This document shows, in pieces, positions 17,561 through 27,680 of a DNA stretch of 64,000 nucleotides; within the stretch, counting starts at the first letter, position 1; every line of letters begins with the position of its first letter. This stretch comes from Terriglobia bacterium (GTDB lineage Bacteria; Acidobacteriota; Terriglobia; JAIQFV01). Under the pieces are notes generated by a model that saw nothing but the letters and a program-made list of their open reading frames with translations, ran no database searches and had not been told where the DNA came from. The stretch is taken from contig JAIQFY010000018.1 of NCBI GenBank assembly GCA_020072965.1, forward strand, positions 1-64,000, read 5' to 3'. The position numbers were made by a program, and so were the translations under genes.

Positions 17561-20500
17561 ATGTGGCTGATCCGTGCCGCACTCCGACGTCCAATAACCA
17601 TAATCATCATTGTGATCGGCATCGGCTTATGCTCCATCCTGGCCGTCAGCCGGATGCCGATCGATATTTTTCCGAACTTGAATTTGCCGGTGATTTATGT
17701 GGCGCAACCGTATGGTGGTATGAGTCCCGCTCAGATGGAGGGATATCTTACCTACTATTACGAATATCATTTCCTTTATATCAACGGCATTGAGAGCGTT
17801 GAATCCAGGTCCATCCAAAACGTTGGCCTGCTGAAACTGACTTTCCATCCCGGCACAGATATGAGCCAGGCCCTGTCTGAAACCATCTCCTATGTCAATC
17901 GTGCCCGGGCGTTCATGCCGGCCGGCACAGTCCCACCTTTTGTCATTCGATTCGACGCGGGGAGCGTGCCGGTCGGCTACCTGGTCTTTTCCAGTAAAGC
18001 TCGGACCCTGGGTGAAATCCAGGATTTAGCCCTGAATCGCGTGCGTCCGCTCTTCGCCACGTTGCCCGGCGTATCCGCTCCTCCCCCTTTCGGAGGGAAC
18101 CAGCGGACCATTGTCATTACGGTTGATCCCGACCGCCTGCGTGCGTACCAAATGTCTCCCGATCAAGTGGTCCAGACCGTCAGTGCGGGAAATACAATCC
18201 TGCCCGCCGGAAACGCCAGCACAGGAAATCTCTGGCGGATTATTCCCAGCAATGCCGTGGTATCAAATATCAAAGACCTTTTGACTCTTCCTCTTCGAAC
18301 AGGGCCGGGCCCAGCGGTGTATTTGCGCGACATCGGAACGGTCCAGGATTCGACCGACATCCTCGCCGGGTATGCGCTGGTCAACGGACGACGCGCTGTC
18401 TATATCCCTGTCACCAAGCGCGCCGACGCATCCACGCTCACTGTGATTGACGAGGTCGAAAAGAACCTTTCCCGCTTCCAGTCTGTTGTTCCGGAAGATA
18501 TTGGCATCAGCCTGGAGTTTGACCAGTCCTCTTATGTTCGGAATGCGCTGAATTCTGTCGTCCGGGAAGGTTTGCTGGGAGCGTTGCTGACCGGGTTCGT
18601 CGTGCTGCTCTTTCTAAAAGACTGGCGCAGCGCAATCATCGTTATTACGACGATTCCTTTTGCTTTGCTTACAGCGGTGGTTGCCCTTTGGGGCGCCGGG
18701 CAAACGATCAACATCATGACGCTTGGCGGTCTGGCGCTGGCTGTCGGGATTCTTGTGGATCAAGCTACAGTCATCATCGAGAACATCCACAGTCACCTCC
18801 ACCAAGGTGAACGGCGTGCGCGGGCCGTGGTGGAGGCAAGCAAGGGGGTCGTCATCCCCATGCTGCTCGCGATGCTGTGTGTTCTCGCTGTATTTGTTCC
18901 TTCTTTCTTCATGACCGGTGTCCCCCGGGCCCTGTTCGTCCCCCTCTCCCTGGCTGTGGGTTTCGCCATGGCCGCGTCCTATTTCCTTTCGAGTTCGCTT
19001 GTTCCGATCCTGTCGACCTGGATTTTGCGTGAGCTTCCCGATGCAAAGGAATCCCTTGAGATGGCTTTTCTCATCCGGATGCGTGAACGACTTGGCTCGA
19101 CCCTTCGCCGGTTTGTCCTGCACCGCCGGTTGATTGTGGTCGTTTATGCGGTAGCGGCCTTTGGAATCATCCTTCTTGTCGGACCATGGCTGGGGAGAGA
19201 AATCTTCCCGCAGGTCACGGGCGGCCAATTTCAGCTTCGTTTTCGTGCCCCAACCGGTACGCGCGTGGATATGACCGAGCAGATGGCTCGTCAGATACTT
19301 GACCAGGTCAACAAGGAAGTTGGACCCGGTCATGTGGATGTCACGCTGGGCTATGTAGGAACGATCCCTTCTGCCTATCCGATCAACACGGTGTTTCTCT
19401 GGACGAGTGGACCGCAGGAAGGGATCCTGCGTGTCGCCCTGCGGCCCGACTCGCCCATTTCAATCGAGGATTTGAAGGCGCGCCTGCGGAAAACACTGGA
19501 GGGAAAGTTTCCGAACGGCCTGTTTTCCTTTGAATCGGGCGACATTGTAAGTCAGATCATGAACTTTGGAGCGCCGACGCCGGTCGAGGTCGCCGTCGCC
19601 GGTCCTAATCTTGCTGCCGATCGGGCGTTTGCTGAGAAGGTACAGACGGAGCTTGGAAAGATACCGCAGTTGCGCGACTTGCACTTCGAGCAGCCACTCG
19701 ATTATCCGAGTCTGAATGTGAACTTCAATCGCGAACTGGCGGGTCAACTCGGTGTGACGGTAACCCAGGCGGGAAAAGCGCTGGTGGCGGCAACTTCCTC
19801 CAGCCGCTTTATCACTCCCGTCTTCTGGGCCGACCCAACCTCCGGCGTGGCTTATCAAGTCCAAGTCGAATTTCCCCAGGCAAGCATGACAACAATTCAG
19901 GACCTCGAAGGCATCCCCGTGATGCCGGGAGGAAATTCTCATCCACTGCTCGGCGATGTCGCCCACGTAACCTCCGGGACAGTTGTTGGAGAGTACGACC
20001 GCTACAACGGACAGAGGATGGTTTCCCTCAGCGCCAATGTTGTGGGTGAAGATATGGGACGCGCGGCAAAGCAAGTGGACGCCGCGATCAAGCATGCGGG
20101 AACTCCCCCGCGCGGCGTCGCAGCGACGGTCCGCGGCCAGATCGCGCCTATGAATGAAACCCTGTCCAATCTCGGGATTGGTTTGCTGCTCGCCATTGTG
20201 GTGATCTTCCTCCTCCTCGCGGCCAACTTTCAATCGATCCGGCTTTCTCTCGTGGTCCTTTCGACGGTTCCCAGCGTCGTTGTCGGGGTTGTTCTTGCCC
20301 TGCTTGTGACTGGAACCACCCTGAACATGCAATCTTTCATGGGAGCAATCATGGCCATCGGCGTGTCCGTGGCCAACGCGATCCTGCTGGTTGTTTTTGC
20401 GGAGGAATACCGCGCCCGGGGCAATTCCTCCATCGATGCGGCAATTCACGCCGCCCAGTCTCGCATGCGCCCCATTTTGATGACCAGCATGGCCATGGTC

Positions 20501-20749
20501 GTGGGCATGATCCCGATGGCCATGGCCCTGGGTTCAGGGGCCGAAGAAACGGCTCCCCTCGGAAGAGCAGTGATCGGTGGATTGATAGCTTCTACGTTCT
20601 CGACGCTGGCAATCCTGCCCTATGTATTTTCGATTGTGCAGAAACATGCCCGCACCCGATCAGTCTCTCTCGATCCCGACGATCCGATGAGTGTCCACGC
20701 AGAAGGAAATTCCACTGATTTCAAAAATTCCGGTGAGGAAGCCCTATGA
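17561..20749 (+). CDS. RND-family efflux permease
   Basis: 1062 aa with [51 protein letters not shown] and [25 protein letters not shown] (AcrB/ACR_tran type). Confidence 0.95.
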   Translation: MWLIRAALRRPITIIIIVIGIGLCSILAVSRMPIDIFPNLNLPVIYVAQPYGGMSPAQMEGYLTYYYEYHFLYINGIESVESRSIQNVGLLKLTFHPGTDMSQALSETISYVNRARAFMPAGTVPPFVIRFDAGSVPVGYLVFSSKARTLGEIQDLALNRVRPLFATLPGVSAPPPFGGNQRTIVITVDPDRLRAYQMSPDQVVQTVSAGNTILPAGNASTGNLWRIIPSNAVVSNIKDLLTLPLRTGPGPAVYLRDIGTVQDSTDILAGYALVNGRRAVYIPVTKRADASTLTVIDEVEKNLSRFQSVVPEDIGISLEFDQSSYVRNALNSVVREGLLGALLTGFVVLLFLKDWRSAIIVITTIPFALLTAVVALWGAGQTINIMTLGGLALAVGILVDQATVIIENIHSHLHQGERRARAVVEASKGVVIPMLLAMLCVLAVFVPSFFMTGVPRALFVPLSLAVGFAMAASYFLSSSLVPILSTWILRELPDAKESLEMAFLIRMRERLGSTLRRFVLHRRLIVVVYAVAAFGIILLVGPWLGREIFPQVTGGQFQLRFRAPTGTRVDMTEQMARQILDQVNKEVGPGHVDVTLGYVGTIPSAYPINTVFLWTSGPQEGILRVALRPDSPISIEDLKARLRKTLEGKFPNGLFSFESGDIVSQIMNFGAPTPVEVAVAGPNLAADRAFAEKVQTELGKIPQLRDLHFEQPLDYPSLNVNFNRELAGQLGVTVTQAGKALVAATSSSRFITPVFWADPTSGVAYQVQVEFPQASMTTIQDLEGIPVMPGGNSHPLLGDVAHVTSGTVVGEYDRYNGQRMVSLSANVVGEDMGRAAKQVDAAIKHAGTPPRGVAATVRGQIAPMNETLSNLGIGLLLAIVVIFLLLAANFQSIRLSLVVLSTVPSVVVGVVLALLVTGTTLNMQSFMGAIMAIGVSVANAILLVVFAEEYRARGNSSIDAAIHAAQSRMRPILMTSMAMVVGMIPMAMALGSGAEETAPLGRAVIGGLIASTFSTLAILPYVFSIVQKHARTRSVSLDPDDPMSVHAEGNSTDFKNSGEEAL

Positions 20750-21930
20750 AAGCCGTGAAACCGTTCTTCTTGTCCAGTGTGCTTGCCGTGTGCTGCCTGT
20801 ACACTGCTTGCAGCTCCACCGGAACGCCTGCACCCGCGCCCGCGAGCGTGGACGCTGCGCAGACCTCTTCGGTGGAGGCCGTGAAAGTAGTCTTGCAGAC
20901 GCTCAACATCACAGTCCATCTTCCGAGCGAACTCGCGCCCTACGAGGTGGTCTCGGTCTATCCCAAAGTGACGGGGTTCGTGAAGCGGATCAAGGTAGAT
21001 CGCGGTTCGCGGGTCAAGACCGGGGAGTTGATCGCTCAGCTCGAAGCGCCTGAACTGATCGCACAGCGAGCAGAGGCCCAGGCCAAACTCCAGAGTGCCG
21101 AATCACAACTTGCCGCCTCCCAAGCCAAGTTGGCCTCGGACCAGAGCACCTATGAAAAGCTGACTGCAGCCGCGGCAACACCCGGGGTCGTCGCCAAGAA
21201 CGATCTCAATATTGCTGAAAAGGCCGCCCAGGCCGACGCCGCGCAAGTGAAGTCGGCCAGCAGCAATGTGAACGCGGCAGAACATTCCCTTCAATCCATC
21301 ACGGAGATTGAGGGATATTTGCAGGTCCGTGCGCCATTTGATGGCGTCGTGACGGAGCGAAATGTGCACCCGGGCGCGCTGGTAGGGCCGACAGGAGGCC
21401 CGGGTGCGTTAGTCCCCCTGGTGCGGATTGAAACGCTGGCCCGCTTGCGATTGGTCGTACCCGTTCCGGAAAACTATGTTGCGGGCATTCCCGAAGGAAC
21501 GAAGGTCAGCTTTGCCGTTCCCGCCTATCCCGGCCAAACCTTTGCCGGAACCGTTGCGCGGATTTCACATGTTGTGGACGAGAAGACCAGGACGATGCCG
21601 GTCGAGTTGGATGTTATGAATCCAACGGGTCGCCTCGAACCTGGAACCTTCACGGATGTACAGTGGCCAGTGCGCCGGCCTCAACCTACGCTGTTTGCTC
21701 CTTCCTCTGCGGTCGCTTCGACGCTGCAGCGCACTTTCCTGGTTCGCATCGATAACGGGGTCGCGGAGTGGGTCGATGTCAAAACAGGAGCGACGAGCGG
21801 AAATCTCACTGAAGTTTTCGGCGATATTCATGCTGGCGACACGATTGCCTTGCATGGGACCGATGAGGTCCAACCGGGAAGCCGCGTCAATGCCCGGCTT
21901 GTCTCGCAGGAGTCAAACAGTTCCCGGTGA
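20746..21930 (+). CDS. RND efflux periplasmic adaptor (MFP) lipoprotein
   Basis: Lipobox [41 protein letters not shown] biotinyl-lipoyl-like motif; 4-bp overlap with the RND gene. Confidence 0.93.
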   Translation: MKAVKPFFLSSVLAVCCLYTACSSTGTPAPAPASVDAAQTSSVEAVKVVLQTLNITVHLPSELAPYEVVSVYPKVTGFVKRIKVDRGSRVKTGELIAQLEAPELIAQRAEAQAKLQSAESQLAASQAKLASDQSTYEKLTAAAATPGVVAKNDLNIAEKAAQADAAQVKSASSNVNAAEHSLQSITEIEGYLQVRAPFDGVVTERNVHPGALVGPTGGPGALVPLVRIETLARLRLVVPVPENYVAGIPEGTKVSFAVPAYPGQTFAGTVARISHVVDEKTRTMPVELDVMNPTGRLEPGTFTDVQWPVRRPQPTLFAPSSAVASTLQRTFLVRIDNGVAEWVDVKTGATSGNLTEVFGDIHAGDTIALHGTDEVQPGSRVNARLVSQESNSSR

Positions 21931-21997
21931 GGGCTTCGGAGGCTTTGAGCCATGTTGCAACGAATTAGGATCCGGCATATTGGGAGGGAGAATCGTG

Positions 21998-23011
21998 ATG
22001 CGAAATTGCTTGTCAGTTTTGCTGGCGCTGTTGAGTCTCGTGGCAGCTCCGAGAATCAACGGCCAGACACAGCCGCCGACACTGAAGAAGGTGGCCGCGT
22101 TTGATCTGCCCGGACCTCCAGGTAAGCGCTTTGACTATTTGACGATTGATCCAGACGATCATTACTTGATCTCGGCGCATCTCGGTGCGGGACAGACATA
22201 CATCATCAATTTGCGCACCAACAAGGTAGTGGCGACGGTGGAGGACACGCCGGGCGTCGAAGGCGTGGAATACGTCCCGGAACTGAAAAAGGTCTATACT
22301 TCGAACTCGGGCGACAACACCATCGGCGTTGTGGATCTACATACGATGAAAGTGATCAAGAAACTGCCAACGGAGCGCAAGCCGGACGGAAGCGCCTATG
22401 CCGCGCCTTTCCATAAACTTTATGTTTCCGACGAGCGGGGCAGGGCCGAGGCTGTCGTGGATGTCAGGCGGGACGAAATCGTCAAATCTCTGCATTTCGA
22501 TAGCGAGACCGGCATGCCGCAGTATGATCCGGTGGCGCGGAAGGTGTACGTGAACTTGCAGGATCAGAACCTTTTCGCCGTCATCGATCCGGCTACAGAT
22601 GAGGTTGTGGGGCGCTATCCAGTGGGGCGTTGTGAAGGAAACCACGGGATGACACTTGACCCGGAACATCATCGCGCCTTCCTCTCATGTGAAGGCAACG
22701 AGCTTATGACCGTCTTCAACCTCGACACTCACCGGCCCATCGCGTTCCTTCCGATGGCTGGTGGTCCTGACGTTATCAAATTCGATCCTGGCCTGAGACG
22801 AATCTACGTGGCCTGTTCGAGCGGCGCCATCTCGGTTTTCCACATGGACGATCCCGACCACTACCGCAAGCTGGAAGACTTCCCGGTCCAGAAGAAGGTA
22901 CACAGCCTGGCTGTAGACCCGGAAACACATCGTGTGTATGCGCCCGAGCAGGAAGCTGACGGCAAAGCCGTTGCGCGCATGGTCGTCTACGAGGCGGTGA
23001 CGGGTCACTAG
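21998..23011 (+). CDS. Secreted YncE-type beta-propeller protein
   Basis: Start refined from 21656: GGGAGG upstream and signal peptide MRNCLSVLLALLSLVAAPRINGQ; repeats such as LKKVYTSNSGDNTIGVVDLHTMKVIKKL. Confidence 0.85.
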   Translation: MRNCLSVLLALLSLVAAPRINGQTQPPTLKKVAAFDLPGPPGKRFDYLTIDPDDHYLISAHLGAGQTYIINLRTNKVVATVEDTPGVEGVEYVPELKKVYTSNSGDNTIGVVDLHTMKVIKKLPTERKPDGSAYAAPFHKLYVSDERGRAEAVVDVRRDEIVKSLHFDSETGMPQYDPVARKVYVNLQDQNLFAVIDPATDEVVGRYPVGRCEGNHGMTLDPEHHRAFLSCEGNELMTVFNLDTHRPIAFLPMAGGPDVIKFDPGLRRIYVACSSGAISVFHMDDPDHYRKLEDFPVQKKVHSLAVDPETHRVYAPEQEADGKAVARMVVYEAVTGH

Positions 23012-23111
23012 GGCCTCATCTCGCCTTTGCCTGGCAGTGAGCTTCTTTGGAAACAATGGTGATAACTGCGTCCCGGCGCTTAAGAGACTTCTTAGACTGC
23101 AGCACGAACTG

Positions 23112-23966
23112 TCATCGTCTGAGATAGCCATCGAGGAATCGGAAGACGTCAGGCTCCCAGTCGGGGATGGCCTTGTACAACAGATTGTGCCCCTCCTCCG
23201 GTGTTTGGCCGACGGGCGGGTAGATCTTCAGAAGATGAGTTTTGTTCAGGCGTTCGAGCTCGGCGGCGAGGTCGCGGCCAGGCGCCGTGCTGTAGTCGTT
23301 GGCAGCTTGAATGAGCAGGAGGGGGGCGGCTGCTTTGCGGACGGCAGTCAGCAGCCGCTCGCGCAATTCGGGGTTATTTTCCCAGGAGCCCGCAGCCGCA
23401 GCGAAAGTGACAGCGGCGCGCACGGTGGGTTCGCGCCCGGCGGCGAGCAGGGTGAGCTGGCCACCGAACGAATGCCCTGCGATCGCGATCCGGCGGGGGT
23501 CCACGCCGTGCACGGTTTTCAAGAAGGACAAAGCGGCCAGCACATCGTCGAGATGATCCGTGGTCAGTAGAACGAACTGCAGGTGTTTTCGCGCTTCGTC
23601 TCCATGGACAGCTTTCTCACGCTGCAGGAGATCCTGCATGAACGGTCCCTGGTCGGCAGAAAGGCCCTGACCGCGGCGGAAGAGATAAAGGAAAGCGTAG
23701 CCGTGTTTGACGAAGAGTGGGCCGAGTTGTTCGGCTGCTTCTGTCATCGTGAGCCCGGCGGTATGCGCGGGGTCGGCCCCGCCGGAGCCGTGATTGAACA
23801 GGACGGCAGGAACGGGACCGCGACCCGCCGGCGTCCAGAGGAAGGCTTTAAGGCGAAGAGTGCCGCTGCGGATCTCAACGGTTTGCGGAGCGATTGGCGG
23901 CGACGACTGGCCAGCTGCCATCCCTGAAAGTAGCAAAACGAACACGAATAAGCGTGATGGTCTCAT
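23112..23966 (-). CDS. Secreted alpha/beta hydrolase (dienelactone-hydrolase-like)
   Basis: Signal peptide; PAVLFNHGSGG, IAIAGHSFGGQ nucleophile elbow, and a C-terminal EEGHNL His. Confidence 0.85.
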   Translation of the reverse strand: MRPSRLFVFVLLLSGMAAGQSSPPIAPQTVEIRSGTLRLKAFLWTPAGRGPVPAVLFNHGSGGADPAHTAGLTMTEAAEQLGPLFVKHGYAFLYLFRRGQGLSADQGPFMQDLLQREKAVHGDEARKHLQFVLLTTDHLDDVLAALSFLKTVHGVDPRRIAIAGHSFGGQLTLLAAGREPTVRAAVTFAAAAGSWENNPELRERLLTAVRKAAAPLLLIQAANDYSTAPGRDLAAELERLNKTHLLKIYPPVGQTPEEGHNLLYKAIPDWEPDVFRFLDGYLRR

Positions 23967-24030
23967 CGGACTTGGAATACCCAGGCGGCCTGACTATAAA
24001 ATAGACGTGAAGCCCTGACAAGAAATAAAG

Positions 24031-24052
24031 GGGGTCAGGCTGCAACATTCCA
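24031..24052 (+). repeat. Terminal fragment of element B
   Basis: GGGGTCAGGCTGCAACATTCCA matches the left end of element B (GGGGTCAGGCTGCGACATTCTA). Confidence 0.6.
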
Positions 24053-24130
24053 TAAACAGGATGTTTGCGGGGGTGCCGTATGCATTTCGTTGGACGCGGA
24101 TCAAACCGAAGAGGAAAATCCAAATACCAA

Positions 24131-24175
24131 AGTCCAAATTCCAAAAAAAGTCAAAATCCAAACTCCAAGCAAAGT
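24131..24175. repeat. Degenerate A/C-rich repeat, second copy
   Basis: CCAAAGTCCAAATTCCAAAAAAAGTCAAAATCCAAACTCCAAGCAAAG aligns with 13518-13575. Confidence 0.6.
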
Positions 24176-24286
24176 TGTTTAGGCCAGGGGATTGTTCCTG
24201 GAAACTCGTAGGAGGAGGAAGCGATCGGTGGGGATTGCACGCATTGGGGGCGGCGGTCGAAGAGAGGGAAGGCCTTCAAGGAGGGC

Positions 24287-25348
24287 CTAATCGCGTGAGG
24301 CGTAGTAACCCTTGCGTGCGACGATTTTCACTTCACGGCGCTCGCACCGGACGTTGATTTTACGAAAAGATCCGTCCCGGGAGATGTTGGCCGGGGCGTA
24401 GCCAAGCCGATATTGCTGGTGAAGCTCGGTCTTGATCTGCTCAAACGTCTTTCTCAAATCCTCCATGCTGCGCGGGTAATACGCCTTCCCGCCGGTTTCT
24501 TCCGCCAGTTTGTTCAGCACTCCCGCATCGCCGCTGAACTGCGGCTGCCCATAGCCGATGCTGAAGTGCGTGGAACGCGCGGGCTGAAAGTAAATGGGAT
24601 AAATAATTGTGTTTGCCTTTTGGGCGGCGACCAGCGCGTCGTTCAATTTATATTTGCTGCCTTCGTCCTCGCCATCGGTCACCAGCACCATCACCTTGCG
24701 TCCCGCCTCGCTACGCAGCTTCTCATCGCCCGCCAGCACGATCGCATCGTAGAGGTGAGTTCCTCCTACATTCGTATGGATAGGTCCCGGATAGCCGCCC
24801 GATCGAATGCGTGTGCTCTTGATGGCTCTCTCCAGGGCGGGCATGTTGTCCGTCAGATCTTCATCCAGGTCGATGCTCAGATCAAAATTGATGACGAGGC
24901 TTAAATCCCCCTTGCGCATCACGGCGTGAATGAACTCGATGGCCCCCTCCTGCTCAAGAGAAAGGATGTCCTGGGCGGCAATGCTGCCGCTGGTGTCGAT
25001 CATCATGGCGATGGTCAGCGGGACGGTAGTCTCCTTGTCGAAAAAAGTGATCTCCTGCGCCTTGCCGTCCTCCTCAACTTTGATCTCATTGCGATTCAAA
25101 TCGCTGACGATCCCACCGTGTTTGTCCTTGGCAATAAAAAACACATTTACCACATCCACAGGAACCTTAATGACGGACCCTTGCATCTGATTAGGAGTGG
25201 ATTTCTCCTGCGCGGTGGAGAGGTGCGTGCCCGCGGCCAGGAATCCCAGAGTGAGAAGGGCGACGACCATGGCCCCGGATGCGGTCATGCGGCCCAAGGT
25301 GCATGGGGTGGGGCGGGTTTTCAAAGGTAGATCCCCTCTTCCGAACAC
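24287..25348 (-). CDS. VWA-domain protein, VWFA-related acidobacterial type
   Basis: VDVVNVFFIAKDKHGGIVSDLNRNEIKVEEDGKAQEITFF...IAMMIDTSGSIAAQD (MIDAS DxSxS), C-terminal YRLGYAPANISRDGSFRKINVRCERREVKIVARKGYYA. Confidence 0.88.
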   Translation of the reverse strand: MFGRGDLPLKTRPTPCTLGRMTASGAMVVALLTLGFLAAGTHLSTAQEKSTPNQMQGSVIKVPVDVVNVFFIAKDKHGGIVSDLNRNEIKVEEDGKAQEITFFDKETTVPLTIAMMIDTSGSIAAQDILSLEQEGAIEFIHAVMRKGDLSLVINFDLSIDLDEDLTDNMPALERAIKSTRIRSGGYPGPIHTNVGGTHLYDAIVLAGDEKLRSEAGRKVMVLVTDGEDEGSKYKLNDALVAAQKANTIIYPIYFQPARSTHFSIGYGQPQFSGDAGVLNKLAEETGGKAYYPRSMEDLRKTFEQIKTELHQQYRLGYAPANISRDGSFRKINVRCERREVKIVARKGYYASRD

Positions 25349-25622
25349 TATTTTGTTCCGCGAGCCATTAGATGGAGGCAGCGGGCAATTGGTTTGCTTA
25401 TGATCTTATGCTAGCACGACCGTTTGCCAATCGGCACCATAAAAGTTATAATAAGAGCCAATTCCGACACCACCCGCGCCATTGGAAATGCCACTGGACC
25501 TCGCTATTTATCTATCGTTGCCGCGAAGAACAGGGCTCCGGCGGATGGGCTCCGGGAACGGTGAGGTTGATATGGCGATGCGTTCTCTCAGGAGTTTAGA
25601 ACCCCAAAGCGATCTTGTTCTT

Positions 25623-26687
25623 ATGAGAACACTATTCGGAATCCTGGCCGCGGTCTTACTGAGTGGCACGTTGACCCTCGCCCAGAGCAAGACGCCTCCG
25701 CCGGAGGCGAAATCAGACCAATCGAAGATGCCCCGGATTGTGGTCACCGTGAGGAAGGTGGTCGTGCCGGTCACGGTCAAGGACGGCAAAGGACATCTGA
25801 TCAACGATCTGAAAAAAACAGATTTTGAAATCCTGGAGGACGGCGTGTCCCAGGAGATCTCGGATTTCACGACTGATCCCCGGGCCCTCAGTGCGATTCT
25901 CCTGGTGGACACCGCTATGTCCGGACGCGCGGAACGGCTTCTTGGCGAGACCTTGACTTCACTCACCGAATCGTTCAGCGAGTTTGATGACCTGGCCGTG
26001 TACACCTTTGAAGACCGCGTGGATAAGCTGGTGGGATTCGGAACCAACCGGGATATCGCTTATACCAAACTTAAAAAGATGGTGGGAGCGAGCGGCTCCA
26101 ACTCCTCCGTTCCGGGAGGGCCCATTTACGGCGGCGGGCCCCCTTCCATCAATGGACGCCCTATGGATGTGGGCCCCCCGCCGAATTATGGCGCCTTAAA
26201 ACCTCCCCTCAAACGGATCACGGACGCGATCTTTGCTGCGGCCATGGACTGCAAGAATCAGCCTAAAGACCGGAGAAAAGTCATCCTCGTAATTTCTGAC
26301 GGGAATGACACGGGAAAAAACGAGGCCAGTTACCAGGGCACGCTCCGTCTGCTGCTCGATAACGACATCGCGGTTTATGGCATCAGCAACGACGAGGCTC
26401 CCCTGTTGCGGCATGTCGAGATGACCAATGTGATGCCCAAGTTCGCGGCAGATACCGGGGGAAGCATGTTCTCTTCGTTGAAGCGCGAGACCCTGGAGAA
26501 AATTTATCCCGCCCTTACCGAGCAAGTGCGCAACCAGTACGAACTGGCCTACACGCCCAAGCGGGAGACTGATGACTCCGTCTTCAAATCGATTGAAGTC
26601 AAAGTGAATCGCCCCGGCGTCCGTGTCATCGCGAGGCAGGGTTACTATTCGGTATCTGTCGTAACGCCGACTCAGGAATCAAAATAG
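25623..26687 (+). CDS. VWA-domain protein, VWFA-related acidobacterial type (divergent paralogue)
   Basis: Signal peptide MRTLFGILAAVLLSGTLTLAQ (start refined from 25482); VTVKDGKGHLINDLKKTDFEILEDGVSQEISDF; C-terminal YELAYTPKRETDDSVFKSIEVKVNRPGVRVIARQGYYS. Confidence 0.87.
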   Translation: MRTLFGILAAVLLSGTLTLAQSKTPPPEAKSDQSKMPRIVVTVRKVVVPVTVKDGKGHLINDLKKTDFEILEDGVSQEISDFTTDPRALSAILLVDTAMSGRAERLLGETLTSLTESFSEFDDLAVYTFEDRVDKLVGFGTNRDIAYTKLKKMVGASGSNSSVPGGPIYGGGPPSINGRPMDVGPPPNYGALKPPLKRITDAIFAAAMDCKNQPKDRRKVILVISDGNDTGKNEASYQGTLRLLLDNDIAVYGISNDEAPLLRHVEMTNVMPKFAADTGGSMFSSLKRETLEKIYPALTEQVRNQYELAYTPKRETDDSVFKSIEVKVNRPGVRVIARQGYYSVSVVTPTQESK

Positions 26688-26966
26688 ATTTCCACTCGCG
26701 CGCCTCTCAACATACCGATTTGACGCTTCCGGATTTTGTGCGTGTCCTTTGAAAACCTCCTCAATCGCCACTCAGCCACCCTTTGAACGACGCGCACAAC
26801 TTCGGGAAGAGCGCCAATTTTGCCGCATCCAAGGCGCGTGTCCGCATGGACGTTCCCCCCACCGTTGAGCGGTTCAACCGTTCGCTTCGCAGATGAAATC
26901 GCGTCGAGAAAATTTTTTTTCGCGTTTGGCAGCGCCTGATTTTTTTCGCAACACTCTATTTTTTTC

Positions 26967-26995
26967 TTGACATTGAATTACCAAGACACTATACA
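26967..26995 (+). promoter_or_regulatory. Near-consensus sigma70 promoter
   Basis: TTGACA (26967-26972), 17-nt spacer, TATACA (26990-26995); T-tract immediately upstream. Confidence 0.75.
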
Positions 26996-27071
26996 ATGAA
27001 GCAATTCCTGTATTTGCCGCAAGATGTTGTAAGCGGCAAGCAGGACGAATCCTAGAATTGGAGGGAATCGC

Positions 27072-27134
27072 ATGAAGAAAAGCGCAACCAAGAAAGCACC
27101 GAAGAAAAAGGCAGCAAAAAAGAAGAAGAGATAA
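27072..27134 (+). CDS. Lys-rich 20-aa micropeptide
   Basis: MKKSATKKAPKKKAAKKKKR*; GGAGG Shine-Dalgarno upstream (TTGGAGGGAATCGCATG); bracketed by a promoter and an intrinsic terminator. Absent from the ORF track. Confidence 0.6.
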   Translation: MKKSATKKAPKKKAAKKKKR

Positions 27135-27166
27135 GATTCTTATCGGAAGAGTTATTGACTTGAATG

Positions 27167-27203
27167 TGGGGAATGTCGAAAGATATTCCCCATTTTTGTT
27201 TTT
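27167..27203 (+). terminator. Rho-independent terminator
   Basis: TGGGGAAT-GTCGAAAGAT-ATTCCCCA followed by TTTTTGTTTTT. Confidence 0.85.
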
Positions 27204-27680
27204 GGGAACAGCACTGTCCAACAAAACTCCAGGCAATTCGCCTTAATTATTTGGGGGAGCGAGAGCACAGGATTGAAATGGGAGTGTTCGATTTCACTTA
27301 TTGTCGTTCGTCAAGCCGGCTTCCCTAATCATCGCTGCTCGTCTTCTCTGTCACCGCGTAGTGTACAATCTCAAATGTGAAATTTCAGATCGTTCCAGCC
27401 GATGAGGGGAAGGCTTGGACCCTCGTCGCGATCATTTCGTGCCCTTGTCTGGCGGCCCGCTCTATGAGCTTCTCAAAATTCTCGAGATCAAGAGTTGCGA
27501 GAAACCGGATTTTACAGGGGTTCTTCGAGTCTTGAGATGACCCCGAATAAGAGCCATCCCCTAAGCAATTAAATCTCTTGGAATTTTAATTGGACAGCCC
27601 TGTTTTTGGAAACAGCCCACGATCCCTCCGCGCCACGGCATCCCCTTTCCGGCTTCCCTCCCGCGTGGCGCGGGTTCGAT

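Noticed and set aside
19460-20449. 329-aa - strand ORF
   Set aside because: Antisense to the RND permease, whose motifs are unambiguous.
27381-27588. Minus-strand fragment ...KIRFLATLDLENFEKLIERAARQGHEMIATRVQAFPSSAGTI*
   Set aside because: Protein-like composition but no start codon and no recognised family; insufficient to call a pseudogene.
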